64,000 nt of DNA from Bifidobacterium leontopitheci (GCF_009193355.1 NZ_WBVT01000003.1:62001-126000), one strand, 5' to 3'. Counted from the first letter of the stretch, positions 8,723 to 22,243 are shown. Translations and numbers: made by a program. The notes: generated by a model not told the origin, from the letters alone.

Positions 8723-9913
8723 ATGCTCGCAAACAGAGGGAAAGAGAACGACGGGCGGACTCAGGCGCCGCAGATCGAGGCGCCGCTGACGATCGCCCTG
8801 GTCGTGGACACCATCGGCAACAAGGGCAACGGCACTTCGAACTCGGCGCTGCAGTATGCGCGCGAGCTGGAGCGTCAGGGGCATCATGTGCGGCTGGTCG
8901 GCGTCGGCGCGCCCGAATATCCGGCGAAGGTCAACAAGGTCCCGCTGGTCTCCTGGGTGGCGGCGAAGCAGCAGATGCAGTTCGCGCGTCCCAGCGACAC
9001 GCTGTTCCGCACCGCGTTCGCGGGCGCGGACGTGGTGCACGTCTACCTGCCGTTCAAATTCGGCCGTCGGGCCTGCAAGGTCGCGCATGACATGGGGATC
9101 CCCGTGACGGCAGGCTTCCACCTGCAGCCGGAGAACGTCATGTACTCCGCGGGGCCGCTCAAGTACCTGCCCGGCATGTCGGCGTTCCTGTACGCGCTGT
9201 TCCGGTTCTGGCTGTACCGGCATGTGCGTCACATCCACGCGCCGACCGAGATGATCGCCGGCCAGCTGCGCGCCCATGGCTACAAGGCGAAGCTGCATGT
9301 GATCTCGAACGGCTATGTGCCGAGGTTCACGCCGAAACGGCAGCCCGCAGCCGATGCCCCCGTGCCGGTGCCGTTCCGGATCGTCGCGTCCGGCCGGCTC
9401 ACCCATGAGAAGGACCATATCACGCTGATCAAGGCCATCGCCCGCTGCCGTCACGCGAAGGACATCGAGCTCGTCATCTGCGGCACCGGTCCGTTGCAGC
9501 GGTATCTGCGGTTCCGCGCCAAGCGGCTGCTCGAACGCGAGGCGCAGATCGGCTTCCACCGCAACGCGGACATGCCGGCGCTGCTGCGTTCGTGCGACCT
9601 GCTCGTGCACCCGTCGATCGTCGACATCGAATCGCTGAGCGTCATCGAGGGCATGGCCTCCGGCCTGGTGCCGGTGATCGCGGCCAGCGACCTGAGCGCG
9701 GCCAGCCAGTTCGCGCTGCTTGACGAATCGTTGTTCCCCGCGCGGGACGTGACGATGCTGGCCAGGCGCATCGACTGGTGGATCGACCATCCCGACGAGC
9801 TGCGCCGGTGGGGTGCGCAGTATGCGCGGCATGCGAAGGAGCATTACTCCGTCGAGGCGTCGGTCACCAAGTTCGTGGCCATGGAGCGCGAGGCCGTCGC
9901 CGAAGGCGTGTGA
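8723..9913 (+). CDS. GT4-type glycosyltransferase
   Basis: This 396-residue protein has the two-lobed GT-B plan of family GT4. The N-terminal lobe begins LTIALVVDTIGNKGNGTSNS and includes DVVHVYLPFKFG. The C-terminal nucleotide-sugar lobe has RIVASGRLTHEKDHITLIKA, ELVICGTGPLQRYL, the HRNADMPALLRSCDLLVHPS segment and an E(x)7E-like ESLSVIEGMASG near its end. The overall pattern resembles bacterial diacylglycerol or phosphoinositol glycosyltransferases, but the acceptor cannot be read from the sequence. It stands alone, divergent from purT. The ATG at 8723 has no clear ribosome site, and a GTG at 8678 in frame is an alternative start. Confidence 0.8.
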   Translation: MLANRGKENDGRTQAPQIEAPLTIALVVDTIGNKGNGTSNSALQYARELERQGHHVRLVGVGAPEYPAKVNKVPLVSWVAAKQQMQFARPSDTLFRTAFAGADVVHVYLPFKFGRRACKVAHDMGIPVTAGFHLQPENVMYSAGPLKYLPGMSAFLYALFRFWLYRHVRHIHAPTEMIAGQLRAHGYKAKLHVISNGYVPRFTPKRQPAADAPVPVPFRIVASGRLTHEKDHITLIKAIARCRHAKDIELVICGTGPLQRYLRFRAKRLLEREAQIGFHRNADMPALLRSCDLLVHPSIVDIESLSVIEGMASGLVPVIAASDLSAASQFALLDESLFPARDVTMLARRIDWWIDHPDELRRWGAQYARHAKEHYSVEASVTKFVAMEREAVAEGV

Positions 9914-9932
9914 GGATGTGAACGGATGGGCG

Positions 9933-9973
9933 GTCGGGTGGCATCATCGTCGATGCCACCCGACTCTTGTGTT
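9933..9973 (+). terminator. Rho-independent terminator after the glycosyltransferase gene
   Basis: Arms GTCGGGTGGCATC (9933-9945) and its complement (9952-9964) enclose a 6-base loop and are followed by the T-rich TCTTGTGTT. The hairpin starts 20 bases after the glycosyltransferase stop and may also serve the convergent threonine aldolase gene. Confidence 0.75.
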
Positions 9974-10044
9974 GCGTGTGCTGCGTGTGCCGTGCGTGTG
10001 CGTGGCGTGGCCGTGCGGTCGCCGTATCGCGCGTTGCAGGCCGC

Positions 10045-11082
10045 CTATAGCAGCGCGATCAGCTCGTCGACCTGCTCGTCGGTGGTGCTCCAGCCGGTGC
10101 AGATGCGCACGACGACGTGCGTGTCGTCCGCCTTCTCCATGAAGCCGAGACGCACGTGACGTTCCAGACGCTGCCGTGTCGCCGCGTCGACGGTGATGAA
10201 GATCTGGTTGGTGGGCGCGTCGAAGGTCAGCGTATACCCGCGCTCGCGCAGCGCGGCGCGGATGCGGTCGGCGGCCTCGTTCGCCCGCCGGGCGATGCGC
10301 AGGTACAGGCCGTCGCTGAACAGCGTGTCGAACTGCAGCCCAAGCAGCCAGCCTTTGGCCAGCAATGCGCCATGCCGCTTGATGAGCGTGAGGAAGTGCT
10401 TCGGCGCGCGGCTGAACTCGTCGCGATTCATGAACACCACCGCCTCGCCGAACAGCGCGCCGACCTTGGTGCCGCCGATGTAGAGCACGTCGACGATGCG
10501 GGCGAGGTCGGCGAGCGTCACGTCGGTGCCGGTCGCCGTCAGGGCGTAGCCGAGACGCGCCCCGTCCACATACAGCGGCATGCCGTAGCGGTGCGACACC
10601 GCGGCGATGGACTCGAGTTCGGACTTCGTGTAGATGGTGCCGTATTCGGTGGAGTGGGAGATGTAGACCATGCCGGGGAACACCATATGCTCATGGTTGT
10701 CGTCGGCGTAGAAGGCCTCGCAGTATGAGGCGAGGTCATCCGGATTCAGTTTGCCGTCGTGCTGCGGCAGCGTGATCACCTTGTGACCCGTCGCCTCGAT
10801 GGCCCCGGCCTCATGCACGTTCGGATGGCCTGATTCGACGGTGACGACGCCGGCGTACTGGGGGAGCACGCTGTCGATGACCGTCTGGTTGGTCTGCGTG
10901 CCGCCGACCAGGAACCATACGCCGGCGTCGGGTGCGTCGCAGGCGTCCTTGATGCGGGACTTGGCGCTGGCGCACAGGTCGTCCGAGCCGTAGCCCGGGT
11001 AGGCGGTGTCGTTGATTGCGGCGAGCCTGTCGATGATCTGCGGGCAGGCCCCATAGGAATAGTCGTTCTCAAAGGAAAGCAT
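10045..11082 (-). CDS. Low-specificity L-threonine aldolase (PLP-dependent)
   Basis: This 345-residue protein of the beta-eliminating lyase / threonine aldolase fold would cleave threonine or allo-threonine to glycine and acetaldehyde. Visible marks are MLSFENDYSYGACPQII at the start, FLVGGTQTNQ (phosphate-binding region), ESGHPNVHEAGAIEATGHKV, VYISHSTEYGTIYT, the Asp of LYVDGARLGYAL (PLP pyridine contact) and the Schiff-base Lys in YIGGTKVGALFG at about residue 206. The start ATG at 11082 has only a weak ribosome site. It is a single-gene unit convergent with the glycosyltransferase gene. Other beta-elimination substrates cannot be excluded. Confidence 0.9.
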   Translation of the reverse strand: MLSFENDYSYGACPQIIDRLAAINDTAYPGYGSDDLCASAKSRIKDACDAPDAGVWFLVGGTQTNQTVIDSVLPQYAGVVTVESGHPNVHEAGAIEATGHKVITLPQHDGKLNPDDLASYCEAFYADDNHEHMVFPGMVYISHSTEYGTIYTKSELESIAAVSHRYGMPLYVDGARLGYALTATGTDVTLADLARIVDVLYIGGTKVGALFGEAVVFMNRDEFSRAPKHFLTLIKRHGALLAKGWLLGLQFDTLFSDGLYLRIARRANEAADRIRAALRERGYTLTFDAPTNQIFITVDAATRQRLERHVRLGFMEKADDTHVVVRICTGWSTTDEQVDELIALL

Positions 11083-11217
11083 GTCGTTACCATAGCACCG
11101 TGTGCATCGCGTCGTGTAAGCGGGATGCGAAGCGGCTGCGGACGGGACGGAGCGCCGGCGTCGGGATGCATTGCGCGGCCTCGGTCATGTGTTCCGAAAC
11201 GGCGCGACACGCCGAAG

Positions 11218-11245
11218 TTGCATCACGGTGGATTTCCTGTATTGT
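11218..11245 (+). promoter_or_regulatory. Putative promoter of tRNA-His
   Basis: TTGCAT (11218-11223) and TATTGT (11240-11245) are spaced by 16 bases. They lie about 46 bases before the tRNA, on a short AT-richer stretch. Confidence 0.5.
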
Positions 11246-11291
11246 ATTCACCTGTTGCGCAGTTCCGGTTCGCCGGGACATGCTCCACATG

Positions 11292-11367
11292 GTGGATATA
11301 GCTCAGTTGGTAGAGCATCTGATTGTGGTTCAGAAGGTCGCGCGTTCGAGCCGCGTTATCCACCCCA
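11292..11367 (+). tRNA. tRNA-His (GTG anticodon)
   Basis: The cloverleaf is complete. The acceptor stem GTGGATA pairs with TATCCAC, the D-arm is GCTC...GAGC, the anticodon stem TCTGA/TCAGA holds the loop TTGTGGT (anticodon GTG), and the T-arm loop is TTCGAGC. A G at 11291 can be the extra G-1 typical of tRNA-His, opposite the C discriminator at 11364. CCA is encoded (11365-11367). A strong terminator follows immediately. Confidence 0.97.
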
Positions 11368-11370
11368 TCA

Positions 11371-11399
11371 AGCCCCGGTCTCCGGGGCTTTTTTGTTTG
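11371..11399 (+). terminator. Rho-independent terminator of tRNA-His
   Basis: AGCCCCGG and CCGGGGCT flank a 3-base loop and run directly into TTTTTTGTTT. It is the most canonical terminator in the window. Confidence 0.95.
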
Positions 11400-11426
11400 T
11401 TCCGCCATGGTCGTCGGGCGTGTCGT

Positions 11427-11455
11427 TTGTCCGTCGCTTCCGTAGTATTGATATT
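11427..11455 (+). promoter_or_regulatory. Putative promoter of the rpsL-rpsG-fusA cluster
   Basis: TTGTCC (11427-11432) and GATATT (11450-11455) are spaced by 17 bases. If used, transcription would start near 11462 and give a leader of about 210 bases before rpsL. No gene is seen in that leader. Its length leaves room for control, but I could not identify a known regulatory structure. Confidence 0.4.
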
Positions 11456-11669
11456 CGTGTGTGCCGACGGTTCGCCTTATGTGACAGGCGGACGGGTCGG
11501 GATATCCCGCGAATCGGATGCATCGCGCGCAGTAATGCGGTCGGCGAGAGACGAGCGGGCCATCGGGCCGGTGGACTGTGGCTGCTTACGACTGATTCGT
11601 GGTTGTGGGCGTGGGCGCAGTGCGGCGGCTCCACGGAAAAGAAGAAACCACTGAATCGGAGAATTCAAG

Positions 11670-12041
11670 TTGCCTACTATTGAACAGCTCGTCCGTAAGG
11701 GACGCCAGGCCAAGCCGAAGAAGTCAAAGACTTTGGCTCTCAAGGGCAGCCCGCTGCGTCGCGGCGTGTGCACCCGTGTGTACACCACCACCCCGAAGAA
11801 GCCGAACTCGGCTCTGCGTAAGGTCGCTCGTGTGCGCCTTTCCTCCGGCATCGAAGTCACCGCCTACATCCCGGGCGAGGGCCACAACCTGCAGGAGCAC
11901 TCCATCGTGCTCGTGCGCGGCGGCCGTGTGAAGGATCTGCCGGGTGTTCGTTACCACATCGTGCGCGGCGCGCTCGATACCCAGGGTGTCAAGGACCGCA
12001 AGCAGGGTCGTTCCCTGTACGGAGCAAAGAAGGCGAAGTAA
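11670..12041 (+). CDS. rpsL: Ribosomal protein S12
   Basis: This 123-residue small-subunit protein sits at the decoding centre. The sequence is the textbook S12: [11 protein letters not shown] at the start, [33 protein letters not shown], and [24 protein letters not shown]. The usual streptomycin/lysidine-region lysines are present in TPKKPNSA. It starts with TTG at 11670, with GGAGA about 8 bases upstream. It is the first gene of the str cluster, 5 bases before rpsG. Confidence 0.98.
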   Translation: MPTIEQLVRKGRQAKPKKSKTLALKGSPLRRGVCTRVYTTTPKKPNSALRKVARVRLSSGIEVTAYIPGEGHNLQEHSIVLVRGGRVKDLPGVRYHIVRGALDTQGVKDRKQGRSLYGAKKAK

Positions 12042-12046
12042 GAGAT

Positions 12047-12517
12047 ATGTCACGTAAAGGACCCTCCAAGAAGCATCAGGTGCTGCCCGATCCGATCTAC
12101 GGTTCGACCGTCGTGGCGCAGCTCATCAACAAGATTCTGCTCGACGGCAAGAAGTCGATCGCCGAGGACATCGTCTACTCCGCGCTCGATATGGTGAAGG
12201 CCAAGACCGACCAGGAGCCGGTCGCCGTCCTCAAGCGCGCCCTCGACAACATCCGCCCGTCCCTCGAGGTGCGTTCCCGCCGAGTCGGCGGCGCCACCTA
12301 CCAGGTCCCGGTCGAGGTCAAGCCGGCCCGCGCCAACACGCTGTCCCTTCGCTGGCTGACCGACTTCTCCCGCGCCCGTCGTGAGAAGACCATGGCCGAG
12401 CGTCTCGCCAACGAGATCCTGGACGCCTCCAACGGTCTCGGCGCCTCTGTCAAGCGCCGCGAGGATACTCATAAGATGGCAGAGGCCAACAAGGCCTTCG
12501 CCCACTACCGCTGGTAA
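12047..12517 (+). CDS. rpsG: Ribosomal protein S7
   Basis: This 156-residue protein nucleates assembly of the 30S head and contacts tRNA at the E site. It begins [19 protein letters not shown] and contains the conserved [27 protein letters not shown] core. The length is normal. It lies 5 bases after rpsL and 29 bases before fusA, as in the classical str operon. In other bacteria S7 can repress its own operon; no such site was identified here. Confidence 0.98.
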   Translation: MSRKGPSKKHQVLPDPIYGSTVVAQLINKILLDGKKSIAEDIVYSALDMVKAKTDQEPVAVLKRALDNIRPSLEVRSRRVGGATYQVPVEVKPARANTLSLRWLTDFSRARREKTMAERLANEILDASNGLGASVKRREDTHKMAEANKAFAHYRW

Positions 12518-12546
12518 TACGTCAGAACGAGAGTTAAGGAACACTC

Positions 12547-14676
12547 ATGGCACTAGACGTGCTTACTGATCTTCATCAGATCCGCAACATCGGCATCATG
12601 GCCCACATCGACGCCGGCAAGACCACCACCACCGAACGTATCCTCTTCTACACCGGTAAGAGCTACAAGATCGGCGAGGTGCACGACGGCGCCGCCACGA
12701 TGGACTTCATGGCGCAGGAGCAGGAGCGCGGCATCACCATCCAGTCCGCCGCCACCACCTGCTTCTGGAACCGCCAGACCCACGACACCAAGGAAAAGTT
12801 CCAGATCAACATCATCGACACCCCCGGCCACGTGGACTTCACTGCCGAGGTGGAGCGCTCCCTGCGCGTCCTCGATGGTGCCGTCGCCGTCTTCGACGGC
12901 AAGGAAGGTGTGGAGCCGCAGTCCGAGACCGTGTGGCGCCAGGCCGACAAGTACGGCGTTCCGCGTATCTGCTTCATCAACAAGATGGACAAGCTCGGCG
13001 CTGACTTCTACTACTCGGTCAAGACCATCAAGGAGAAGCTCGGTGCGAAGCCGCTGGTCGTCCAGCTGCCGATCGGCGCCGAGAACGACTTCGCCGGCGT
13101 CGTCGACCTGATCCGCATGAAGGCCTACGTCTGGAACGACGTCAAGGACAACATGGGCGCCCAGTACGACACCGTCGACATCCCGGCCGACCTCCAGGAC
13201 AAGGCCGAGGAGTACCGCTCCGCCCTGCTCGACGACGTGGCCGAGGCCAACGACGAGCTGACCGAGAAGTACCTCGACTCCGGCGAGCTGACCGAGGAAG
13301 AGATCCGTGCGGGCATCCGCCAGCTCACCATCGAGCGTCGCGCCTACCCGGTCCTGTGCGGTTCCGCGTTCAAGGACAAGGGCGTGCAGCCGATGCTCGA
13401 TGCCGTCATCGACTTCCTGCCGTCCCCGGAGGACGTGCCGTCCATCAAGGGCTTCAAGCCGGGCGACGAGTCCGTCGAGATTGACCGCAAGCCGCTGACC
13501 TCCGATCCGTTCGCGGCCCTGGTCTTCAAGATCTCCACCCACCCCTTCTACGGCAAGCTCGTGTTCGTGCGCGTCTACTCCGGCTCCGTCAAGCCGGGCG
13601 ACAACGTGCTCGACTCCACGAAGGGCAAGAAGGAGCGCATCGGCAAGATCTTCCAGATGCACGCCGACAAGGAGAACCCGGTCGACGCCGCCGAAGCCGG
13701 CAACATCTACACGTTCGTCGGCCTCAAGAACGTCTCCACCGGTGACACCCTGTGCGCCGAGTCCGCCCCGATCTCGCTCGAGTCCATGACCTTCCCGGAT
13801 CCTGTGATCCAGGTGGCCGTCGAGCCGAAGACCAAGGCCGACCAGGAGAAGATGGGCGTCGCCCTCGCGAAGCTCTCCGACGAGGATCCGACCTTCCAGG
13901 TCACCACTGACGAAGAGTCCGGCCAGACGCTGATCGCAGGCATGGGCGAGCTCCAGCTCGACATCATCGTCGACCGTATGCGCCGCGAGTTCAAGGTCGA
14001 GTGCAACGTCGGCAAGCCGCAGGTCGCTTACCGCGAGACCATCCGCAAGGCCGTCATGAACGAGGTCTACACCCACAAGAAGCAGACCGGTGGTTCCGGC
14101 CAGTTCGCAAAGGTGTTCATGAACTTCGAGCCTCTCGACACCGAAAAGGGCGAGACCTTCGAGTTCGAGAACAAGGTCACCGGCGGCCACATCTCCGCCG
14201 AGTTCATCGGACCCATCGAGGCCGGTGTCAAGGAGGCCATGGAGTCCGGTGTGCTCGCCGGCTTCCCGGTCGTGGGCGTCAAGGCCACCGTGTACGACGG
14301 CCAGATGCACCCGGTCGACTCCTCCGAGATGGCCTTCAAGATCGCCGGTTCCATGGCGTTCAAGGAGGCTGCCCCGAAGGCGAAGCCCGTCATCCTCGAG
14401 CCGATCATGGCCGTCGAGGTCCGTACTCCGGAGGAGTACATGGGCGACGTCATCGGCGACCTCAACCAGCGTCGTGGCAACATCCAGTCCATGACCGACG
14501 CCACCGGCGTCAAGGTCATCGACGCCAAGGTCCCGCTGTCCGAGATGTTCGGCTACATCGGCGACCTGCGTTCGAAGACCCAGGGCCGCGCCATGTTCAC
14601 CATGCAGATGGACTCCTACGCCGAGGTGCCGAAGAGCGTCTCCGACGAGATCATCAAGGCCCAGCGCGGCGAGTGA
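12547..14676 (+). CDS. fusA: Elongation factor G
   Basis: EF-G is the GTPase that drives ribosomal translocation and, with RRF, recycling. The 709-residue chain has the G1 motif [13 protein letters not shown], the switch [10 protein letters not shown] and NKMD for guanine recognition, followed by domains II-V (for example [20 protein letters not shown], and [20 protein letters not shown] in domain IV). The ATG has AGTTAAGGAACACTC upstream. It is third in the rpsL-rpsG-fusA unit. A hairpin and a separate promoter-like sequence divide it from tuf, so tuf is probably also transcribed independently. Confidence 0.98.
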   Translation: MALDVLTDLHQIRNIGIMAHIDAGKTTTTERILFYTGKSYKIGEVHDGAATMDFMAQEQERGITIQSAATTCFWNRQTHDTKEKFQINIIDTPGHVDFTAEVERSLRVLDGAVAVFDGKEGVEPQSETVWRQADKYGVPRICFINKMDKLGADFYYSVKTIKEKLGAKPLVVQLPIGAENDFAGVVDLIRMKAYVWNDVKDNMGAQYDTVDIPADLQDKAEEYRSALLDDVAEANDELTEKYLDSGELTEEEIRAGIRQLTIERRAYPVLCGSAFKDKGVQPMLDAVIDFLPSPEDVPSIKGFKPGDESVEIDRKPLTSDPFAALVFKISTHPFYGKLVFVRVYSGSVKPGDNVLDSTKGKKERIGKIFQMHADKENPVDAAEAGNIYTFVGLKNVSTGDTLCAESAPISLESMTFPDPVIQVAVEPKTKADQEKMGVALAKLSDEDPTFQVTTDEESGQTLIAGMGELQLDIIVDRMRREFKVECNVGKPQVAYRETIRKAVMNEVYTHKKQTGGSGQFAKVFMNFEPLDTEKGETFEFENKVTGGHISAEFIGPIEAGVKEAMESGVLAGFPVVGVKATVYDGQMHPVDSSEMAFKIAGSMAFKEAAPKAKPVILEPIMAVEVRTPEEYMGDVIGDLNQRRGNIQSMTDATGVKVIDAKVPLSEMFGYIGDLRSKTQGRAMFTMQMDSYAEVPKSVSDEIIKAQRGE

Positions 14677-14707
14677 CACGCGCTGCCGCTGAAGATGCCG
14701 GCTGTCT

Positions 14708-14741
14708 CCAGTCAGCGGTAAAATCGTTTACCGCTGACTGG
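14708..14741. other. Perfect 15-bp hairpin between fusA and tuf
   Basis: CCAGTCAGCGGTAAA (14708-14722) pairs exactly with 14727-14741 around the tetraloop ATCG. It lacks a following T run on the plus strand, but the arms end in AAA/TTT at the loop. It may reduce read-through from fusA into tuf or act as an RNA processing site. Confidence 0.6.
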
Positions 14742-14756
14742 GTTCTGGCTCCAAAG

Positions 14757-14785
14757 TGGCAAGCAACCCAGAAACCCAGTACAAT
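14757..14785 (+). promoter_or_regulatory. Putative tuf promoter
   Basis: A good -10 box, TACAAT (14780-14785), lies 63 bases before the tuf start. TGGCAA at the -35 distance (14757-14762) is weak. A tuf-specific promoter is common in actinobacteria. Confidence 0.5.
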
Positions 14786-14848
14786 GTAGCGAGTGCCTTG
14801 CGCCACAAGTGCAAGCCAACTACACGAGACGTCCAGGAGGACAATTAA

Positions 14849-16048
14849 ATGGCAAAGGAAAAGTACGTACGCTCCAAGCCGCACGTTAACATCGGTACCA
14901 TCGGCCACGTCGATCACGGTAAGACGACGCTGACCGCAGCCATCTCCAAGGTGCTGCACGATGAGTACCCGGATGTCAACCCGGAGTACGATTTCAACCA
15001 GATCGACGCCGCTCCGGAAGAGCAGCAGCGTGGTATCACCATCAACATCGCCCACATCGAGTACCAGACCGCGAAGCGCCACTACGCTCACGTGGACTGC
15101 CCGGGCCACGCCGACTTCGTGAAGAACATGATCACCGGTGCCGCCCAGATGGATGGCGCCATCCTCGTTGTGGCCGCCACCGACGGCCCGATGGCCCAGA
15201 CCCGCGAGCACGTTCTGCTCGCCCGTCAGGTCGGCGTCCCGAAGATCCTGGTCGCCCTGAACAAGTGCGATATGGTCGAGGACGAGGAGCTCATCGAGCT
15301 CGTTGAGGAAGAGGTCCGTGACCTCCTCGACGAGAACGGCTTCGATCGCGACTGCCCGGTCATCCGTACCTCCGCCTACGGCGCTCTGCACGACGACGCC
15401 CCGAACCACGAGCACTGGGTCGAGACCGTCAAGCAGCTCATGGATGCGGTCGACGAGTACATCCCGACCCCGGTCCACGACCTCGACAAGCCGTTCCTGA
15501 TGCCGATCGAGGACGTGTTCACCATCTCCGGTCGTGGTACGGTCGTCACCGGCCGTGTTGAGCGTGGCCAGCTGGCCGTCAACACCCCGGTCGAGATCGT
15601 CGGCATCCGCCCGACCCAGAACACCACCGTCACCTCCATCGAGACCTTCCACAAGACGATGGACTCCTGCGAGGCCGGCGACAACACGGGTCTGCTGCTC
15701 CGTGGCATCAACCGTACGGACGTCGAGCGTGGCCAGGTTGTGGCCAAGCCGGGCTCCGTCACCCCGCACACCAAGTTCGAGGGTGAGGTCTACGTCCTGA
15801 CCAAGGATGAGGGTGGCCGTCACTCGCCGTTCTTCTCCAACTACCGTCCGCAGTTCTACTTCCGCACCACCGACGTCACCGGCGTCATCGAGCTGCCGGA
15901 AGGCGTCGAGATGGTTCAGCCTGGCGATCACGCGACCTTCACGGTCGAGCTGATCCAGCCCATCGCCATGGAGGAGGGCCTGACCTTCGCTGTGCGTGAG
16001 GGTGGCCACACCGTCGGCTCGGGCCGTGTCACCAAGATTCTCGCCTGA
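14849..16048 (+). CDS. tuf: Elongation factor Tu
   Basis: EF-Tu is the GTPase that carries aminoacyl-tRNA to the ribosome. The 399-residue protein shows GHVDHGKTT (G1), RGITI (switch I end), [12 protein letters not shown] (switch II) and NKCDM (G4), then domains II and III including [12 protein letters not shown]. The ribosome site AGGAGGA is near ideal, in keeping with one of the most abundant proteins. It is the last gene of the cluster, with a strong hairpin terminator 42 bases after the stop. Confidence 0.98.
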   Translation: MAKEKYVRSKPHVNIGTIGHVDHGKTTLTAAISKVLHDEYPDVNPEYDFNQIDAAPEEQQRGITINIAHIEYQTAKRHYAHVDCPGHADFVKNMITGAAQMDGAILVVAATDGPMAQTREHVLLARQVGVPKILVALNKCDMVEDEELIELVEEEVRDLLDENGFDRDCPVIRTSAYGALHDDAPNHEHWVETVKQLMDAVDEYIPTPVHDLDKPFLMPIEDVFTISGRGTVVTGRVERGQLAVNTPVEIVGIRPTQNTTVTSIETFHKTMDSCEAGDNTGLLLRGINRTDVERGQVVAKPGSVTPHTKFEGEVYVLTKDEGGRHSPFFSNYRPQFYFRTTDVTGVIELPEGVEMVQPGDHATFTVELIQPIAMEEGLTFAVREGGHTVGSGRVTKILA

Positions 16049-16090
16049 TTTTCATCAGACGACATCCGACACGCTTGAACTAGCGCGCTG

Positions 16091-16130
16091 AATGGGCCCC
16101 GGAACCTTGCAAGAGGTTCCGGGGCCCATT
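16091..16130 (+). terminator. Terminator hairpin after tuf
   Basis: The 17-base perfect arms AATGGGCCCCGGAACCT (16091-16107) and 16114-16130 have a 6-base loop. The arm ends in ATT, followed by CGTAT. Confidence 0.85.
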
Positions 16131-16146
16131 CGTATATCCCCACGGA

Positions 16147-16200
16147 GTATCACCCAGCGGGTCTTACACTTACCTGCGCCCCTATGCCGCTCAGTGATAC
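16147..16200. other. Imperfect inverted repeat before efp
   Basis: GTATCACCCAGCGG (16147-16160) and CCGCTCAGTGATAC (16187-16200) match at 12 of 14 positions around a 26-base spacer. They lie between the tuf terminator and the efp control region. TTGGCA (16217-16222) and TATACG (16239-16244) just downstream are a possible efp promoter with a 16-base spacer. The role of the repeat is unknown. Confidence 0.35.
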
Positions 16201-16315
16201 GTCGTTGCCATGCAGCCCTTGGCACGCGCTCGCAGCGCTGTATACGGGTCATGGCATAATTACCAAGGCTAATTTTGAGCTTTGCCGACATTGACATATG
16301 AAAAGGTGAGTTACT

Positions 16316-16879
16316 GTGGCACAGACTACCAATGACATCAAGAACGGATCCGTCCTGAACCTCGACGGCCAGCTGTGGACCGTCATCAAGTTCCAGCACG
16401 TCAAGCCGGGCAAGGGCCCCGCCTTCGTGCGCACCACCATCAAGAACGTGCTCTCCGGCAAGATCGTCGACAAGACCTTCAACGCCGGCATGAAGATGGA
16501 GTTCGAGACGGTGGACAACCGCAACCTCCAGTACTCCTACGAGGACGGCGACAACTTCGTCTTCATGGACATGACCACCTACGACCAGATCTACATCCCT
16601 AAGACGCTGCTTGGCGACCAGGCCAAGTTCCTGCTTGAGGGCACCGACTGCGTGGTGAGCTTCCACGACGGCACCCCGCTGTCCGTCGAGCTGCCGGCGT
16701 CCGTGATCCTGACCATCACCCACACCGAGCCCGGCCTGCAGGGCAACCGCTCCAACGCCGGCACCAAGCCCGCCACCGTGGAGACCGGCGCCGAGATCCA
16801 GGTGCCGCTGTTCATCGGCGAAGGCGAGAAGGTCAAGGTCGATACGCGTGACGGCTCCTACCTCGGCCGTGAGAACTGA
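16316..16879 (+). CDS. efp: Elongation factor P
   Basis: EF-P relieves ribosome stalling at proline runs. It is 187 residues, the usual length, with the KOW-like N-terminal domain ([18 protein letters not shown]), then the region that would hold the modified tip, [17 protein letters not shown] (the tip residue is Lys in PGKGPAF), and two OB domains ending [15 protein letters not shown]. It starts with GTG at 16316, with AAAAGGTGAG upstream. nusB follows after 21 bases, so the two are probably co-transcribed. Confidence 0.97.
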   Translation: MAQTTNDIKNGSVLNLDGQLWTVIKFQHVKPGKGPAFVRTTIKNVLSGKIVDKTFNAGMKMEFETVDNRNLQYSYEDGDNFVFMDMTTYDQIYIPKTLLGDQAKFLLEGTDCVVSFHDGTPLSVELPASVILTITHTEPGLQGNRSNAGTKPATVETGAEIQVPLFIGEGEKVKVDTRDGSYLGREN

Positions 16880-16900
16880 GAGTAAGGACACCAAGCTTCC

Positions 16901-17563
16901 ATGGCACGTTCCACCGCTCGCAAAAGGGCTCTGAACACCTTGTATGAAGCGGACGAGAAGGGACAGGACTTCCTGTCCCTTCTTGCTGAGCGCATCAAGC
17001 AGCCCGGCGCTCAGACGCCGCTTCCCGACTATGCCATCGAAATCGTGCGCGGCGTCGCAGACCATCGTCGCGAGATTGACCGTATGCTCAATGATCACTC
17101 CACTGGGTGGAAGGTCTGGCGTATGGCCGTCGTGGATCGCAACATCCTGCGCATCGCGGCGTGGGAGATCATCTACAACGACGACGTGCCCGACCGCGTC
17201 GCCATCGACGAGGCCCTTGATCTGGCCAAGCTGCTGAGCGATGAGCATTCGCTGGCCTTCATCCATGGTCTGCTCAGCGCGATCAGCGATGACGACGAGG
17301 CCCGTACCCAGCTGCGCAGGACGGCTGACGCGAACGGCCAGGACGATGCCTCGCATCAGGACGGCGAGTCCCATGAAGACACCGAGGACAAGCCGGTTGC
17401 GACGGACGCTGCCGATTCGGCCGGCGCTGATTCCGCCGACGATGACGGTGCCGTCGACTTCGAGGACATGAGCTTCGATGATGTTTCCGTGGACGATGCC
17501 CATGTGAACGACGCCCCTGCGGACGACGCGGCGGCGAACGACGGCGAGTCCGTAGACAAATAA
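16901..17563 (+). CDS. nusB: Transcription antitermination factor NusB with acidic tail
   Basis: NusB works with NusE (S10) in rRNA antitermination. The first roughly 135 residues are a normal NusB: ARSTARKRALNTLYEADEKG, WRMAVVDRNILRIAAWEI and VAIDEALDLAKLLSDEHSLAFIHGLL pack as the all-helical NusB fold. From about residue 140 on, an 80-residue tail made almost entirely of Asp, Glu, Ala and Ser follows, with no predicted fold. Such acidic tails recur on several core proteins in this window. The gene sits 21 bases after efp and 87 bases before carA. Confidence 0.93.
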   Translation: MARSTARKRALNTLYEADEKGQDFLSLLAERIKQPGAQTPLPDYAIEIVRGVADHRREIDRMLNDHSTGWKVWRMAVVDRNILRIAAWEIIYNDDVPDRVAIDEALDLAKLLSDEHSLAFIHGLLSAISDDDEARTQLRRTADANGQDDASHQDGESHEDTEDKPVATDAADSAGADSADDDGAVDFEDMSFDDVSVDDAHVNDAPADDAAANDGESVDK

Positions 17564-17650
17564 AGTGAAACCACCATGCCGGGCGGCGGGGAGCGTCCCC
17601 GCCGACGGTTATGGTTGGTACGAATATCCCAAGATTATAAGGGGGTTTTG

Positions 17651-18860
17651 GTGAACCAGATTGATTCCGAAGCCGTGAGTTTCTCCCCTGATGATGCCGT
17701 TCTTGTTCTCGAGGACGGGCAAGTGTATGTGGGTGAGCCTTACGGCGCGGTCGGCAGGACCACTGGCGAGATCGTGTTCGCGACCGGCATGACCGGTTAC
17801 CAGGAGACATTGACCGATCCCAGCTATGATCGGCAGATCGTCGTGCAGACGTTCCCGCACATCGGGGACACGGGAATCAACGAGGAGGATCCGGAATCCT
17901 CCCGTATCTGGGTCGCCGGATACGTGGTTCGCGACCCCAGCCCGACCGTCAGCAACTGGCGTGCGACCGGCAGCCTTGACGACGATCTGGTACGCGAGGG
18001 CATCGTCGGCATCAGCCGCATCGACACCCGAAAGCTGGTGCGTCACCTGCGTTCGGCAGGCGTCATGCGCGCCGGTATCTTCTCCGGCGATGTGCTCAAG
18101 GACGAGCAGGGCCGCATCCGCAGTATCGACTCGCTGATCGACGAGGTCAAGGCCACCCCGCAGATGAAGGGACTGAGCCTGTATGACGAGGTCAGCACCA
18201 AGCAGGCATACACCATCGAGCCGTGCGGCGAGTTCGCAGGCAAGGAACCGCTGTTCACCGTCGCCGCCGTCGATCTCGGCATCAAGGCCATGACGCCTCA
18301 TCGCATGGCCGAGCGTGGCTGCCGCGTGCACGTCGTGCCCTCGACCATCACGTTCGACGAGCTGCAGGCGCTCAACCCGGACGGCGTGTTCTTCTCCAAC
18401 GGCCCGGGCGACCCCGAGCAGGCCGACCCCGAAGTCGAACTGCTGCGCAAGGTGCTCGACGCCGGATACCCGTTCTTCGGCATCTGCTTCGGTAACCAGC
18501 TGCTCGGCCGCGCGCTCGGCTTCGGCACCTACAAGCTGAAGTTCGGTCACCGTGGCATCAACCAGCCCGTCAAGGACCTCACCACCGGCAAGGTCGAAGT
18601 CACCGCGCACAACCACGGCTTCGCGGTCGACGCGCCAATCGGCGAGACCGTGGTCTCCCCGTTCGACTCCGGCCGCTACGGCAAGGTGTTCGTCTCGCAT
18701 ATCGACCTTAACGACAACGTGGTGGAGGGTCTGCAGTGCGTGGACATCCCCGCGTTCTCCGTCCAGTACCACCCCGAGGCGGCGGCCGGCCCTCACGACG
18801 CCGCCTATCTGTTCGACCGTTTCGTCGATCTGATGAACACGTCCAAGGAGGAACACCGCA

Positions 18861-18868
<8 letters not shown>
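17651..18868 (+). CDS. carA: Carbamoyl phosphate synthase, small (glutaminase) subunit
   Basis: CarA hydrolyses glutamine and passes ammonia to CarB for carbamoyl phosphate, used in pyrimidine and arginine synthesis. The N-terminal domain ([33 protein letters not shown]) and the class I glutaminase domain are complete. The Cys nucleophile lies in [15 protein letters not shown], and the His and Glu in [13 protein letters not shown]. The reading frame is open upstream, but the GTG at 17651, preceded by AAGGGGG, gives a 405-residue protein and is the better start. A G+C-rich hairpin (17584-17604) lies ahead of it. carB overlaps it by 8 bases. Confidence 0.95.
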
Positions 18869-22241
<3,373 letters not shown>

Positions 22242-22243
22242 CG

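Noticed and set aside
11401..11669. Small plus-strand frames in the rpsL leader
   Set aside because: They lack ribosome sites and family resemblance, and run into the tRNA terminator or rpsL in the wrong frame.
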